From JBAZJN01 sp041651295 (lineage in GTDB: Bacteria; Patescibacteriota; UBA1384; XYA2-FULL-43-10; CAINNR01), in assembly GCA_041651295.1 (NCBI GenBank), contig JBAZJN010000001.1:1-64000 (forward strand): DNA of 64,000 bases, in the 5' to 3' direction. Both the position numbers and the translations under genes were made by a program. Below, in pieces: positions 48,582-58,315 of the stretch; position 1 is the first letter of the stretch; each line of letters opens with the position of its first letter. The notes beneath the pieces were generated by a model. It did not search any database, was not told the origin of the DNA, and saw only the letters and a list, made by a program, of their open reading frames with translations.

Positions 48582-49715
48582 CTAGCTAACGGCTGCGGTG
48601 ATTACGCTGCCGCAGTCGGGGCAACGCGTCAGACCCTCTGCTGCCAGTTCTTCATCGGTCAGCTCCGGCAGTTTCTTGACAACAAGGCTGCTCGGAGCCA
48701 AGATCTGGATCGGCTCGATCTCGTAGGAGATCGGCTTGCTGCCGGTCGCTTCGCGGCGCTTGCGTTCCTCGTCGCATACATCATCGAAGCTGGCAGTCTC
48801 GAAGATCACGGTGCGCGACTCAACGTTATCCCAACCGGAGGGCGTGGGCTGCCCTTTCCAGATCTTCTCGAAGAGGCGAAACCCGACGATGATTCGACCC
48901 CGGCCGGGTTTGAAGTAATGAGGCCCCAACAGCCGGTCGTTCAGTTCCCGCTGACGCAACCTGGCAAAACCTCCGGTACGCGTGTGGAAGTACTCATCGA
49001 CAATGTGAAGCCCCGCCATCTTACACGACGGAATCCACATGCCGAATGCGGCGAAGGCCAGCTCGTTCAGGATCACCTCCACAAAAGGCGCATAAGACCT
49101 GTGCTCGACATCGTCTCCACGGTTCCACAGTTCTGCCCCCAACTGCTTGACCTGGTACCCGCGCACTAGCGCCTTGTCCTTGCCCTCGAGGCGCGGGCGG
49201 ATGAAACCCTTGATCGCCTCTGAGAGCCGGCCGGGAAAGGCCTTGTCGGGATAGTCCAGCTTGCCATCTTCTCCGACCATCAACCGCTCGAATGCCGGGT
49301 TGTCGATGATCTCGAGCAGCAGGCGCCACCACTTGTGGAACAACTGCCGATGATCAACGAACTTCCAGACGTGGTCGATCCAGATACCCGTCTCGAAGAC
49401 GGCCAGAAACAGTCCGCAGCAGAGATCTGGCCTTGGCAACGGCTCGGACTTGAGAACATCAGCCACCTTCGCCAGCCAAACATCCACTTTGTCAGGCCGA
49501 TACGCGACTGTCGCTCTGGCAACCAACGCGACTGCCCCCCAGCTGGTGTTGCCGTCCTTCAGCAGGTTTGCCATCCTGTTGAAGTTGACCCCCTCGGAGT
49601 AGCCTCTGGCTTCCATTTGGTGGAACCAGGCCTTAGTCAACTCTACCAGTTCGCGTTCGCCCCGCCCTGTGAACGTCTGACTGTCCAACAGCTCCTCGGC
49701 AATTTCGATCGGCAT
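48582..49715 (-). CDS. Unknown protein of GC-rich cassette
   Basis: A 377-residue cytoplasmic-looking protein with no membrane segment or signal. Trp-, Arg- and Leu-rich helical blocks (WRLLLEIIDNPAFERL, KPGRGRIIVGFRLFEKIW) precede a C-terminal CPDCGS pair that may bind a metal. I do not recognise a family. Start at 49715 (ATG) follows an AAAGGAG site; a longer upstream frame enters AT-rich spacer and is rejected. Base composition is much more GC-rich than on either side, and the gene has its own ribosome site and terminator, so it looks like a self-contained transferred cassette. Long antisense ORFs here are composition artefacts. Confidence 0.7.
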   Translation of the reverse strand: MPIEIAEELLDSQTFTGRGERELVELTKAWFHQMEARGYSEGVNFNRMANLLKDGNTSWGAVALVARATVAYRPDKVDVWLAKVADVLKSEPLPRPDLCCGLFLAVFETGIWIDHVWKFVDHRQLFHKWWRLLLEIIDNPAFERLMVGEDGKLDYPDKAFPGRLSEAIKGFIRPRLEGKDKALVRGYQVKQLGAELWNRGDDVEHRSYAPFVEVILNELAFAAFGMWIPSCKMAGLHIVDEYFHTRTGGFARLRQRELNDRLLGPHYFKPGRGRIIVGFRLFEKIWKGQPTPSGWDNVESRTVIFETASFDDVCDEERKRREATGSKPISYEIEPIQILAPSSLVVKKLPELTDEELAAEGLTRCPDCGSVITAAVS

Positions 49716-49856
49716 GCTACATTCTCCTTTCAAAGAATGCGCAGAGATTTGAGACACCCCATTCCTTTCAAAATGAGGTAATTTCCGGTTATCACCCGAA
49801 ATCAAACAAAGCTTAACAGCTAAATATTTATCTGTAAAGACAAAAACAGCTTTTAT

Positions 49857-49900
49857 TTGTAATAAATACTCCCCTGGGGTATAATGTGGAAAAGCGGGGG
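49857..49900 (+). promoter_or_regulatory. Promoter with CsoR-like operator
   Basis: TTGTAA at 49857-49862, a 17-bp spacer and TATAAT at 49880-49885. The imperfect palindrome ATACTCCCCTGGGGTAT at 49866-49882, of the kind bound by CsoR-family repressors, covers the spacer and -10 box. A further half site GCGGGGGTAT follows at 49894-49903. Confidence 0.7.
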
Positions 49901-49956
49901 TATAGATGTGGATAAGTCTCAGCAATTTAGAATTTAAAATTTTCAATTTAAAAATT

Positions 49957-50190
49957 ATGGAAATTCAAAAAACACAAAATAGGCTCAAACGAATAGAAGG
50001 TCAAATCCGCGGGGTACAAAATATGGTCTCGCTTCTTCGATCCTCCGACGAGATCATTATCCAGTTGTCAGCAATTCGTTCAGCAGTAAATTCACTGTTG
50101 TATGAAATTATCGATCAGGAAATCGACCAAGCCGATCTGGAAAGAATTAAGGAACTAAAAAAGACGCTCAAGCGCCTATCAAATAAGTAG
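49957..50190 (+). CDS. CsoR/FrmR-family repressor lacking metal ligands
   Basis: A 77-residue all-helical DUF156 protein. NRLKRIEGQIRGVQNMV is the canonical first helix and IQLSAIRSAVNSLLYEII the second. Yet it contains no Cys and no His, so the Cu(I) site (Cys-His-Cys) of CsoR and the Cys of FrmR are absent; it cannot sense metal or thiol in the known way. A CsoR-type operator overlaps its own promoter, so DNA binding and autoregulation are likely. ATG 49957 is chosen; the longer frame from 49906 covers leader DNA. A ZIP transporter lies convergent, 8 bases away. Confidence 0.85.
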   Translation: MEIQKTQNRLKRIEGQIRGVQNMVSLLRSSDEIIIQLSAIRSAVNSLLYEIIDQEIDQADLERIKELKKTLKRLSNK

Positions 50191-50198
50191 CTCAGGAT

Positions 50199-50921
50199 TT
50201 AAATCAGTTTTGTCGCTAAGAGTACTAAGATTGCACCGGCCGTAGTATAAAAAGCCAAATATATCGAGTTTCCTTTCTCGTGTGCTTCGGGCAAAAGGTC
50301 GGAAGCACCGATGTAGAGAAAGAAGCCGACAAAATAGGCCAGGATATAGGTTAATGAAATTTCCGATATCTTGATCACCTGCGGCAGAAAAATGCCGGCA
50401 ACCGGAGCCAGTGCCACAGCAATCAGAAAAGATGTTATATGCGCCCGGTCATTCTTATTCGTTAACATTAAGGCAACCGTACAGAGACCATCGGAGAATT
50501 TGTGGAGCACAACGCCAATCGAAATTAAGATTCCAATCGACGGGTTAATCAAAAAACCGGCACCCATAGCCAAACCGTCAATCAAACTATGGAGCGTGAT
50601 GCCGATGCCACCAAGGAAACCAATATTTTCATGATGATCATTTTTACAACCTTCTTCGGTACACGAGTGAACTACCATAAATTTCTCAAGAAAATAGAAC
50701 GACAGAAACCCACCGAGAACCGCCACCATTGGACCGAAACTACTGACGTTATTACTCTCGATTAGGTCGAATACTTCGGGCAAAATCTCGAAGAATGCCA
50801 GAGCAACAAGCACGCCGGCCGCAAAAGCCATAACGAAATGCAATCGGTTTCTATATCGAAACGCGAAGTAGCCGCCAAGAATGGTGGCCAAGAAAGCTAG
50901 AATTGCAAAGAAAATTAACAT
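50199..50921 (-). CDS. ZIP family divalent metal transporter
   Basis: A 240-residue ZupT-like transporter with about eight membrane helices. Signature metal-binding helices IV and V: GIGITLHSLIDGLAMGAGF and GVVLHKFSDGLCTVAL, and helix with SDLLPEAHEKGN. A His/Cys-rich loop HSCTEEGCKNDHHEN (about residues 85-99) between helices 3 and 4 probably binds metal. It imports or exports zinc, iron or manganese. It is transcribed toward the CsoR-like gene, ending 8 bases from it. Confidence 0.92.
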   Translation of the reverse strand: MLIFFAILAFLATILGGYFAFRYRNRLHFVMAFAAGVLVALAFFEILPEVFDLIESNNVSSFGPMVAVLGGFLSFYFLEKFMVVHSCTEEGCKNDHHENIGFLGGIGITLHSLIDGLAMGAGFLINPSIGILISIGVVLHKFSDGLCTVALMLTNKNDRAHITSFLIAVALAPVAGIFLPQVIKISEISLTYILAYFVGFFLYIGASDLLPEAHEKGNSIYLAFYTTAGAILVLLATKLI

Positions 50922-51051
50922 GAGACAATCTTAGTTTATAAAGTTTATAAAGTCAAAAGTTTATAAAGCACGTTGAGTGATGGTCTATAAAATTGAAACT
51001 CATTGGACTTTACAGACTTTAAGAACTTTTTACTTTCATCTTGATATGAAT

Positions 51052-52245
51052 TTATTCGTAGCGCAAAACATCCAAGGCATTTACCTGAGCCGCGCGGCGA
51101 GCCGGATAAATACCGGTAATGAAGCCGACCAATACCGCGATGAGGACTACTGTCATAATTAAGCTAAACGGGTAGTAGAAAACCGAAACCGGATCGCCGC
51201 CTGCCCGTAGAGCAAATGCGTTTAATATCGCGTTGGCGGTCAAGCCAAGAACGACTCCCCAAATTATGCCAATCGCCCCACCGATAATACCAAGAGTTAC
51301 CGCTTCAGCCATAAACAAGCTTTGAATATTTTTCTTATTCATGCCTAAAATTTTCATTAGCGCAACTTCTTTGACTCTTTCCAGCAGTGATATTGTTAGA
51401 GTATTGAACATTCCGAGCAAAGCGACTAAGAAAGCAATGAAACCGAAACTGCCTAAAACAATTTTAAAGACTGAGAAGACTTGTTCCACTTGACTAACGG
51501 TATCTCCAACATATTGAGTCTTTAGCCCAAAACCTTCAATGTTTGCCCGGATGTTGTCTACTTTACTTCGATCAGTGACTCTTACTTTTGCTTGAGAAAA
51601 TGTAAGAAGCTCCCAACCAGAAACTGCTCCAGCATTAACATATACTGATGGCGACGAATCATCTTTAATAATCCCTACAATTTCAAAATCTTGATTTGCC
51701 TTGGTGTCCGACTCACCACTCTTTGCCAATTCCTTCGGAATAATTACGTCAAAATTGATTTTTTTACCCAAAGTCGATTCCGGATTATCCTTAGTAATAA
51801 AAGCCAAATAAGAGGTATTAACAACCGCTTGTTTATTGTCAGATGATAGACTTCGGCCGTAGCGGATTTTTTTTCCGGACCAATCCAAATATTTCTCATT
51901 TGTAGCAAAAAAGGCGGTATCCATAGTATTGTCGCCATTTTTTGCCTTAGCCCCCAAATTTGTTATTGTTTCGGCCGATGAAACGAATTGTATCTTAGCA
52001 ATTTTATCTATGGTCTCACTGTTGAGCTTGATGATCTGTGAATTACCGGTACCGACATCAATTAACTGGAAGGCATCACCACCGGTAATTTGTTGCGTTA
52101 CCAGTTTTTGAATTCCGGATCCGAATGATATTAAAAAAACCACCGATGAAATCCCAATAATAATACCAGCCAAAGTCAAAACTGTTCGAAGCCGATGCGC
52201 CAATAAGTTTTTCACGGCTAATTTAAAGAGGAATTTCTTATCCAT
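51052..52245 (-). CDS. MacB/FtsX-type ABC transporter permease
   Basis: A 397-residue permease: transmembrane helix 1 near residues 18-40, a MacB_PCD periplasmic domain (about 45-250) and an FtsX C-terminal module with three helices (about 270-390) including VALMKILGMNKKNIQSLFMAEA and FITGIYPARRAAQVNALDVLRYE, the family end. With the ATPase it forms a mechanotransmission exporter, for example of peptides or lipoproteins. It overlaps the ATPase gene by 8 bases. Confidence 0.92.
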   Translation of the reverse strand: MDKKFLFKLAVKNLLAHRLRTVLTLAGIIIGISSVVFLISFGSGIQKLVTQQITGGDAFQLIDVGTGNSQIIKLNSETIDKIAKIQFVSSAETITNLGAKAKNGDNTMDTAFFATNEKYLDWSGKKIRYGRSLSSDNKQAVVNTSYLAFITKDNPESTLGKKINFDVIIPKELAKSGESDTKANQDFEIVGIIKDDSSPSVYVNAGAVSGWELLTFSQAKVRVTDRSKVDNIRANIEGFGLKTQYVGDTVSQVEQVFSVFKIVLGSFGFIAFLVALLGMFNTLTISLLERVKEVALMKILGMNKKNIQSLFMAEAVTLGIIGGAIGIIWGVVLGLTANAILNAFALRAGGDPVSVFYYPFSLIMTVVLIAVLVGFITGIYPARRAAQVNALDVLRYE

Positions 52246-52948
52246 GATTTGTGTCCTTAACTATTGAACCGTCTCGGATTTCTATTCTCCTGGTACCAAA
52301 ATCCCAATATTCTTCGTTGTGAGTAACCATTAAAATTGTGCGCTTGTATTTTTGATTCAGGTCTCGAAATATTTTCATAATCTCTCCTCCCGAAACCGAA
52401 TCCAGATTACCGGTTGGTTCGTCTGCCATCAAAATCCAGGGGTTTGAGACAAGAGCCCTTGCCAAACCGACTTTTTGTTGTTGGCCTCCGGATAGTTGAG
52501 TCGGCATTTGATCCGCCAGATCGGCTATTCCAATATCAGACAACATTTTTTGGGCATGCTTAATTGCTTCGGTCTCTTTTTCTCCTTCAACCATTAACGG
52601 AAGCGCGACATTCTCTATAACTTTAAGTGATTTTATCCAATATGGCATTTGGTAAATCATACCGATCTTTTTCGCTCTGAACATCGCTCTTTCGTCGTCA
52701 TCAAGGTCGTATATTTTTGTTCCGCGGATTGTAACATCACCTTTTGTTGGTTTATCCAAACCGAGAATAATATTAAAAAGAGTTGACTTGCCGCAACCGG
52801 AGGGGCCGAAGAGAATGATAAAATCCGTTGATTTGACATTCAAATTTACAGATTTTAGCGCCTGGATCGTGTTTTTCCCAACGACAAAATCTTTGTCGAC
52901 ATTATTGACGCCGATTATTGTTTCATGCTGTTTTAGATCTTCTGGCAT
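52238..52948 (-). CDS. ABC transporter ATP-binding protein (LolD/MacB type)
   Basis: A 236-residue ATPase. Walker A GPSGCGKST near residues 49-57, Q-loop IYQMPYW, signature LSGGQQQKVGLARAL near 150, Walker B WILMADEPTGNLD and the switch His MVTHN. It is paired with the overlapping permease. A GGAGGG site lies before the ATG; TATAAT (minus strand, 52980-52975) is about 27 bases upstream of it. Cytoplasmic side of the membrane. Confidence 0.93.
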   Translation of the reverse strand: MPEDLKQHETIIGVNNVDKDFVVGKNTIQALKSVNLNVKSTDFIILFGPSGCGKSTLFNIILGLDKPTKGDVTIRGTKIYDLDDDERAMFRAKKIGMIYQMPYWIKSLKVIENVALPLMVEGEKETEAIKHAQKMLSDIGIADLADQMPTQLSGGQQQKVGLARALVSNPWILMADEPTGNLDSVSGGEIMKIFRDLNQKYKRTILMVTHNEEYWDFGTRRIEIRDGSIVKDTNHG

Positions 52949-53041
52949 TTCCCTCCGTAAACATTACTTTTCATATTATACAGTAAACTGAAGCTTTCAA
53001 GAAGTCTTATTGCCTCAAAATCCCAAACGTTTCTGGTTAAT

Positions 53042-56000
53042 TTACATTATTTTTGAAATCCAACCAAAAAGATTACTCAGGGTTTTCATCACAATATTGA
53101 AGATTGAACTGACTGTTTCACCAGAGATTACAGTTTCATCTTTGCTCTCCGCCGTATTACCCGCTCCATCTTTGGCGATTACCTTGAAGTGATAAGGAGC
53201 TGATGGTAACAGATCTGTAATTACCACCACGTGGTCGGTTGTTAATCCGGAATCAGCCTGACCCTTCTTTCTGTAGGTTGCCCCAGAGATACCACTGTCA
53301 TACTCAATTCCGCCAGTTGAAGGTTCATCGGTTTTCCAAGAAATAACTACGCGAGATTTATTCGCTAATCCACTGCCGACATTCGACGTATCAACAGAAA
53401 TGCTTGATATTGTCGGTGGTCGGGAATCCGCACCGGTATTTAATATTTGCGAATCCGATTCGACTAGATTGCCAAACTGATCGCGTCCCGAAACTTTGAA
53501 TTTATAATCCGTGCTGTTTTTCATATTTGACAACGAAACTTTATGATCCTTGACAAGTGCGGACTGGCTTTCTTCAAAAACTAGAGCATCGCCAACATCT
53601 TTTGGTGAATATTCAACACTCGAGGTAGTAGGAACATTCGTTACCCAAGAAATTAAAACTGCCGGCGCAATACCCGAAAGATCGGCTTGATAGCTAATTT
53701 GTGATATCTGCGGTAATGGCAAAGTATCAAAAACATAATCATCCGAAACTAATAAATTTCCATCAATATCACCACCGCGAATTTGGAAGTGGTATCTGGA
53801 GGTGTGGGTTAGGTTGGTAAGTTTTACGGAGTGACGAGTCGTCATCGACGAATCATTTTCCGGCAAAATCGATCCGTAGCTTATTTCAGCACCAAAATGG
53901 ACTCTAGTGTTCGAAGCGCTTGAAGTTTCCCAGGAAATATCAGCTGAATTTAGAGCGATATTTGAAATCAAAACATTGGCTATTGTTGGAGCAGCAAGCG
54001 TAGTAAAATTGTAGGTTACTGAATAAGCGCTATCCGATGAATAATCCCTATCAGCATCAAGCGCTTGAACCTGATAGTAATATTTTGTATTTGGTTGGAG
54101 ACCGACAAGGATAATCGACTGTGCGGTTTTAAGTTCTGGATCAATCTGTGAGCGAGACAAGTCGGCTTCAGATGTACCAAAACGGACAGATGAAGTTGAG
54201 TTTCTGGAGACTATCCAAGTTATAGAAGCTGAGGTAGCTTTTGTTTCGACATCCAGCTCGGAGATAATAGTCGGCGGAGTGGTATATTTACCGGTCGGGT
54301 TCTTGGAGACTGTGGTTGAGGAAGCGGAAGCCGAATCGGCGTTATCAACAGCTTTGACCTGATAATAATACACTGTGCCGGTCGAGAGTCCGGAATCAAT
54401 ATAAGCGGTAGATGCAGTTGTAGCCACTTCGCTGAAAGAAATGTTGTTAGTTGAACGCAAAACGCTATAATGATCTGTTGCAACTGGCGGGTCTGCTGAA
54501 CCACTAATCCACTGCAAGGTTAGCATAAATCTTTCCGTGACTCTATCTGATGAGTCAACAATTGAAACTTGATTTGGAATTGGCGGAGCCGCAGTCGTAC
54601 AATTAAACGTCGCTGTGCCGTAGTTTGCAACATCAACACCGTAAGCTCCGGAATCGTCTTTGGCTACCAAATAGAAAATATTATCACCCTGTTGAGTAGC
54701 AAAAGCATCTTCGGCCAAAGAAGTAGCAGCGCTACCGGTCCAGGTTAAATTGCTGGTAGTCGGGACAGCATTAATTGAATAGCCATAGTCGACTATCGGC
54801 CGAGAATGGACCGGAGCAGTCCAGGAAAAAGCGAAGGTATTAACATCGTCGATGGCTGGCGTTGCTGTCACAGCCGTCGGTTTGGTTGGGACTTCATTTG
54901 AATAATAATATGTGGTTTGGACTTCGGCTGAATAATTACCGGCATTGTCAACCGAGCGAACAATAAAGATATTTTCTCCGGTTTGATAGGATGTGATACC
55001 AGTCTTGCTGGTTGCGACTTGAGTAGCACTCCAAGAGTCGCCGGAAGTTCCTCCGCGCATGTATTGGTAACCCTGTATGCCGGAACTGCCGTCCCCTGCG
55101 ACATCGGTTGCCACCGGCCAAGTAAAATCAAAACTGTTGGTTGATGAATAGCCGGCGGGATTGGCTGCAATAAAAGTTGGAGCATTAGGATTCGTCGTGT
55201 CGTAGATGTATGTTGCGACTTCAGAAACAGTTGAGATATTGCCAGCATTATCTTTAGTTTTGATACGAAGACAATAGCTATCTTCGTTGGTTGTCAGATC
55301 GGGAATAGAGATAGAGATATCGGAGGAATAATGCAAACCGCTCCCGGTATCAGAGAGAACTCCGCGACTGGCTGTCGGATCGGCGCCACCAGCCCCGCAA
55401 GATGTGCCAAAATATGAATAATATCCGGCAACACCCGAGACATAAGCGCCGGTTTGATCGGTGGCCCCACCAACAGCTTCCGGCTCCGGCCATGAATAAT
55501 ATGGGGTGGAGTCAGAGCCGGCATTATTCAAAATAGGACTTCCGCCAGCGGAGTAAAGGGCGGTAATAGTTGAAGGGTTGCTAGGGGCGAAAGAATCGGC
55601 CGTTTCGTCGTCCCCAAAAGTTTCAAAAGTCGCCGGATCGTTCTGGTTGGCGTATTCGGTGGCGATCCAATCGGCAGAACGCAAAATATTAGAAATTCTA
55701 AATTCATCACAATTTGATCGTATATACTGATCTAAAGAATCATACCGAACTCCCAAACCAACATAATAACCGCTTGTAATATCACCTGCCGTAGTTGCAA
55801 TTGAGGAAGTGGTGCCATAGGTTGCGCCATCAACATATTTAGTACCGACACCGTCTCTATCGAAAGTAACTGCCGTACTATGCCAAGCGTTATCGGTGAT
55901 CGCGGTTCCGGTAGACGGACCAAGAACTGCTGTACCGCTTTTGTTTATGTACCAGTTAAGCCGTCCCGATGTATCAATAAACATCGAATAACCAGAAAGC

Positions 56001-57751
56001 GAAATATTATAATGCTTATTGATAACAGAAACACTGGTTGCCGGGTTTCCGTTTCTTTTAACCCAAGACTGAGTAGTAAAATCCGATGTGCCGATTGTTA
56101 AATCATTATTTGTAGTAATACGAAAGCCGGCATTTGACGAGCTTAAATCAGCACTATTGGAAATCTTTCCAGTTGCCAAATAACTTGGCGTTCCTTGAGC
56201 TGTCGCACTATAACTGTGACTTGATTCAGCAGCCGGACTTGCACTATCTGCCATATGCCAGACTCCGACATAGCCATTACTCCACACGGCCGTTTCTGAT
56301 TCTTGATTTGGTGAGTTAGCGTTGCCGTAATACATATATATTGTAGTGTTTGAAGCAGTGAGCAACGATGGGATTTTGACCCAAGCCCAGAGTTCGTGAT
56401 TAGTGGCATCGTACTTTTCTATCTCGTGCGCCAGTTTGTTGCCAACGGCATCCGCAAACAATATATCGTTGCCGTTGCTCTGAGCGGAGTCGAAGAGCGG
56501 ATTGCTCACGTCAGTGATTTTGATAAGTGCCGGAAAGTCGGTTTGATCGGTATTTGGAACTTTGGTGTGATTAAAAACTACCGGTTGTCGGCTTCCCCAG
56601 GCCATATCGTACCAACCGGCCGGTGCCACCTGATAGGTGTAATTATCTTTGCCAACTTCCCCGCTGATAGTGGCAAAAGTTGATGGTGAATTCTGATTGG
56701 CGTATTCAGTAGCAATCCAATCGGCAGACCGGGCCGTGGAAGAAATACGGACTTCGTCGATTTTACCTGCAAAATAATCCGCATTAATTGTATTTTGCCC
56801 AATAACCCAGTTTGTGGGACCAACAAAATAACTATTAGCAGTTCTACTACCAATAAATGACCCTTGTTGATAGTAGGACTGTAAAAGATTGCTATTTAGG
56901 GTGGCGGCAGTATATAAGGTTTGACCAGTCATATTGGGAACTGTAATATTCAAATCATCGCCATACAAACCAAATCTTACTGAAGTAGAGTTCATGGTCT
57001 TTAAATGAAGTGCTTTATCTATTCCCGCAGTACCAACTCCAAACCAACCATGAGCGACCGAGAAATCTGTTGGCGTAATCCAAGCACTTACTGTAAAAGG
57101 TGACGACACCAGGTTGATACCTGACCCACTGAGAAACTGTGATGATCCAGAATACTGTGTTGCAGAGCCAATTATTCCCACAGATCCAAAAGTTACTCCC
57201 CCTGACTGTGTACCATTATGAGCATAAGAAGTTGAATCAAGAGCTGGACTCGCCGCCTGATTCATATGCCAAACGCCGGCGTAGCCATTGCTCCAAACCG
57301 CCTGCTGATCGGCAGCTAGCGGAGCTTCGGCTGAGGCGTTACCATAGTAAAGATAAATAGTAGTGTCGGTGGTATGTGAAAGAGTTGGGATTTTGACCCA
57401 AGCAATTAGTTCAGGAGTTGTTTTGCTAAAATTTTCGACCTCAAATTTGAGATCAGTTGTTTCGTTGGAACTGGTGAACCTAATGTCGTCGCCGTCATCT
57501 TGAGCCTTGGTGAAAATGGCATTATTAGTATCTGTGATTTTGATTAGTACAGGAAAATCTGTCTGGTCGGTGTTTGGAATTTTATTGTGATCGATGATGA
57601 TCTTTTGGCGGTAGTTCCAGGAAGAGTTGTACCAGGCGGCAGAAGCCTTGGGAGAGTTGAATATTGATAGAATCCCCGACATCACAATAATGACCGCTAC
57701 TATGAGCAGCGAGGCGACCAGGTTGTGATTTTTGATAATTTTCATATACAT
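53042..57751 (-). CDS. Giant surface protein: DUF2341, LamG and fibronectin domains
   Basis: A 1569-residue secreted protein. Signal/anchor at about 12-35. DUF2341-LamG pairs occur twice: WNYRQKIIIDHNKIPNTDQTDFP..YLYYGN with a VWHMNQ-containing concanavalin-like domain (about 40-370), then MAWGSRQPVVFNHTKVPNTD with VWHMADS (about 380-720). The remainder (about 730-1545) is a series of fibronectin/Ig-like modules (YSFNTLAAP, VSWETSS, VISWKTDEPSTGG). It ends with a short hydrophobic helix (IFNIVMKTLSNLFGWISKIM). Such proteins bind glycans or cells. ATG at 57751 or 57745. Confidence 0.85.
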   Translation of the reverse strand: MYMKIIKNHNLVASLLIVAVIIVMSGILSIFNSPKASAAWYNSSWNYRQKIIIDHNKIPNTDQTDFPVLIKITDTNNAIFTKAQDDGDDIRFTSSNETTDLKFEVENFSKTTPELIAWVKIPTLSHTTDTTIYLYYGNASAEAPLAADQQAVWSNGYAGVWHMNQAASPALDSTSYAHNGTQSGGVTFGSVGIIGSATQYSGSSQFLSGSGINLVSSPFTVSAWITPTDFSVAHGWFGVGTAGIDKALHLKTMNSTSVRFGLYGDDLNITVPNMTGQTLYTAATLNSNLLQSYYQQGSFIGSRTANSYFVGPTNWVIGQNTINADYFAGKIDEVRISSTARSADWIATEYANQNSPSTFATISGEVGKDNYTYQVAPAGWYDMAWGSRQPVVFNHTKVPNTDQTDFPALIKITDVSNPLFDSAQSNGNDILFADAVGNKLAHEIEKYDATNHELWAWVKIPSLLTASNTTIYMYYGNANSPNQESETAVWSNGYVGVWHMADSASPAAESSHSYSATAQGTPSYLATGKISNSADLSSSNAGFRITTNNDLTIGTSDFTTQSWVKRNGNPATSVSVINKHYNISLSGYSMFIDTSGRLNWYINKSGTAVLGPSTGTAITDNAWHSTAVTFDRDGVGTKYVDGATYGTTSSIATTAGDITSGYYVGLGVRYDSLDQYIRSNCDEFRISNILRSADWIATEYANQNDPATFETFGDDETADSFAPSNPSTITALYSAGGSPILNNAGSDSTPYYSWPEPEAVGGATDQTGAYVSGVAGYYSYFGTSCGAGGADPTASRGVLSDTGSGLHYSSDISISIPDLTTNEDSYCLRIKTKDNAGNISTVSEVATYIYDTTNPNAPTFIAANPAGYSSTNSFDFTWPVATDVAGDGSSGIQGYQYMRGGTSGDSWSATQVATSKTGITSYQTGENIFIVRSVDNAGNYSAEVQTTYYYSNEVPTKPTAVTATPAIDDVNTFAFSWTAPVHSRPIVDYGYSINAVPTTSNLTWTGSAATSLAEDAFATQQGDNIFYLVAKDDSGAYGVDVANYGTATFNCTTAAPPIPNQVSIVDSSDRVTERFMLTLQWISGSADPPVATDHYSVLRSTNNISFSEVATTASTAYIDSGLSTGTVYYYQVKAVDNADSASASSTTVSKNPTGKYTTPPTIISELDVETKATSASITWIVSRNSTSSVRFGTSEADLSRSQIDPELKTAQSIILVGLQPNTKYYYQVQALDADRDYSSDSAYSVTYNFTTLAAPTIANVLISNIALNSADISWETSSASNTRVHFGAEISYGSILPENDSSMTTRHSVKLTNLTHTSRYHFQIRGGDIDGNLLVSDDYVFDTLPLPQISQISYQADLSGIAPAVLISWVTNVPTTSSVEYSPKDVGDALVFEESQSALVKDHKVSLSNMKNSTDYKFKVSGRDQFGNLVESDSQILNTGADSRPPTISSISVDTSNVGSGLANKSRVVISWKTDEPSTGGIEYDSGISGATYRKKGQADSGLTTDHVVVITDLLPSAPYHFKVIAKDGAGNTAESKDETVISGETVSSIFNIVMKTLSNLFGWISKIM

Positions 57752-57867
57752 CTCAAAGTTAAAATCTCAAATCTCAAAATGTAATTCAAATTTAAAATCT
57801 TTTTCGAACACTGCGATAATTTTGAATTTATGATTGTTATTTTGCATTTTGAAATTTGCATTTTGCA
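57752..57867. repeat. AT-rich repeat spacer left of four-helix-bundle gene
   Basis: Consists of TTTGAAATTTGCATTTTG-type repeats (57818-57871) closely matching 58259-58313 on the other side of the small gene. No coding sequence. Confidence 0.6.
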
Positions 57868-58239
57868 TTATATTTCTCTTTTACCTTTCATGGTAATAAT
57901 ACCAGCAGCTAGAATTTTCGATATTTCGTCAGCTTCTTTTAAGTGGATATCTGATTGAGTTTTAAACTTCTCCGAAGATTCAGCTATTAAATATAGCCAG
58001 TATTTGGTTTCATTGGCTGATTTTAAGGCAATCTGAAAGTAGTTAATATATTCTCTTTTGGAACTCGAAGATTTAGCTTCAACTACATTCGCACCTATTG
58101 AAGTTGCAGATCTGATTAATTGATCGGCAATCGACCAAAGCGACCTGTCTGATCTAATTGTCTCACAAAACTTAATCATTGATAGAGAAAAAGTTGTTAA
58201 TCGTTTAGTGAATTCTAGTTTATAATTATCTTTCTGCAT
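57868..58239 (-). CDS. Four helix bundle protein (S23/IVP-like)
   Basis: A 123-residue helical protein of the 23S-rRNA-intervening-sequence / four-helix-bundle family: FTKRLTTFSLSMIKFCETI, WSIADQLIRSATSIGANVVEA, SKREYINYFQIALKSANETKYWL. Members pentamerise and are often found as lone mobile cargo genes; one relative is the Avd accessory of diversity-generating retroelements, but no reverse transcriptase is here. Both flanks carry similar AT-rich repeats, suggesting insertion between the two giant genes. Confidence 0.85.
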   Translation of the reverse strand: MQKDNYKLEFTKRLTTFSLSMIKFCETIRSDRSLWSIADQLIRSATSIGANVVEAKSSSSKREYINYFQIALKSANETKYWLYLIAESSEKFKTQSDIHLKEADEISKILAAGIITMKGKREI

Positions 58240-58315
58240 TTGAGTTTTTTTGATCTTTAAATTTTAATTTGTAATTGTCATTTTGAGATTTGAGATTTGC
58301 ATTTTGAGATTATGA

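Noticed and set aside
48540..49169. Long plus-strand ORFs in the GC-rich cassette
   Set aside because: The ribosome site and terminator are both oriented for the minus strand; GC-rich DNA leaves antisense frames open.
57868..58239. Diversity-generating retroelement accessory (Avd)
   Set aside because: The four-helix-bundle family match is general; no reverse transcriptase or template repeat is in the window.
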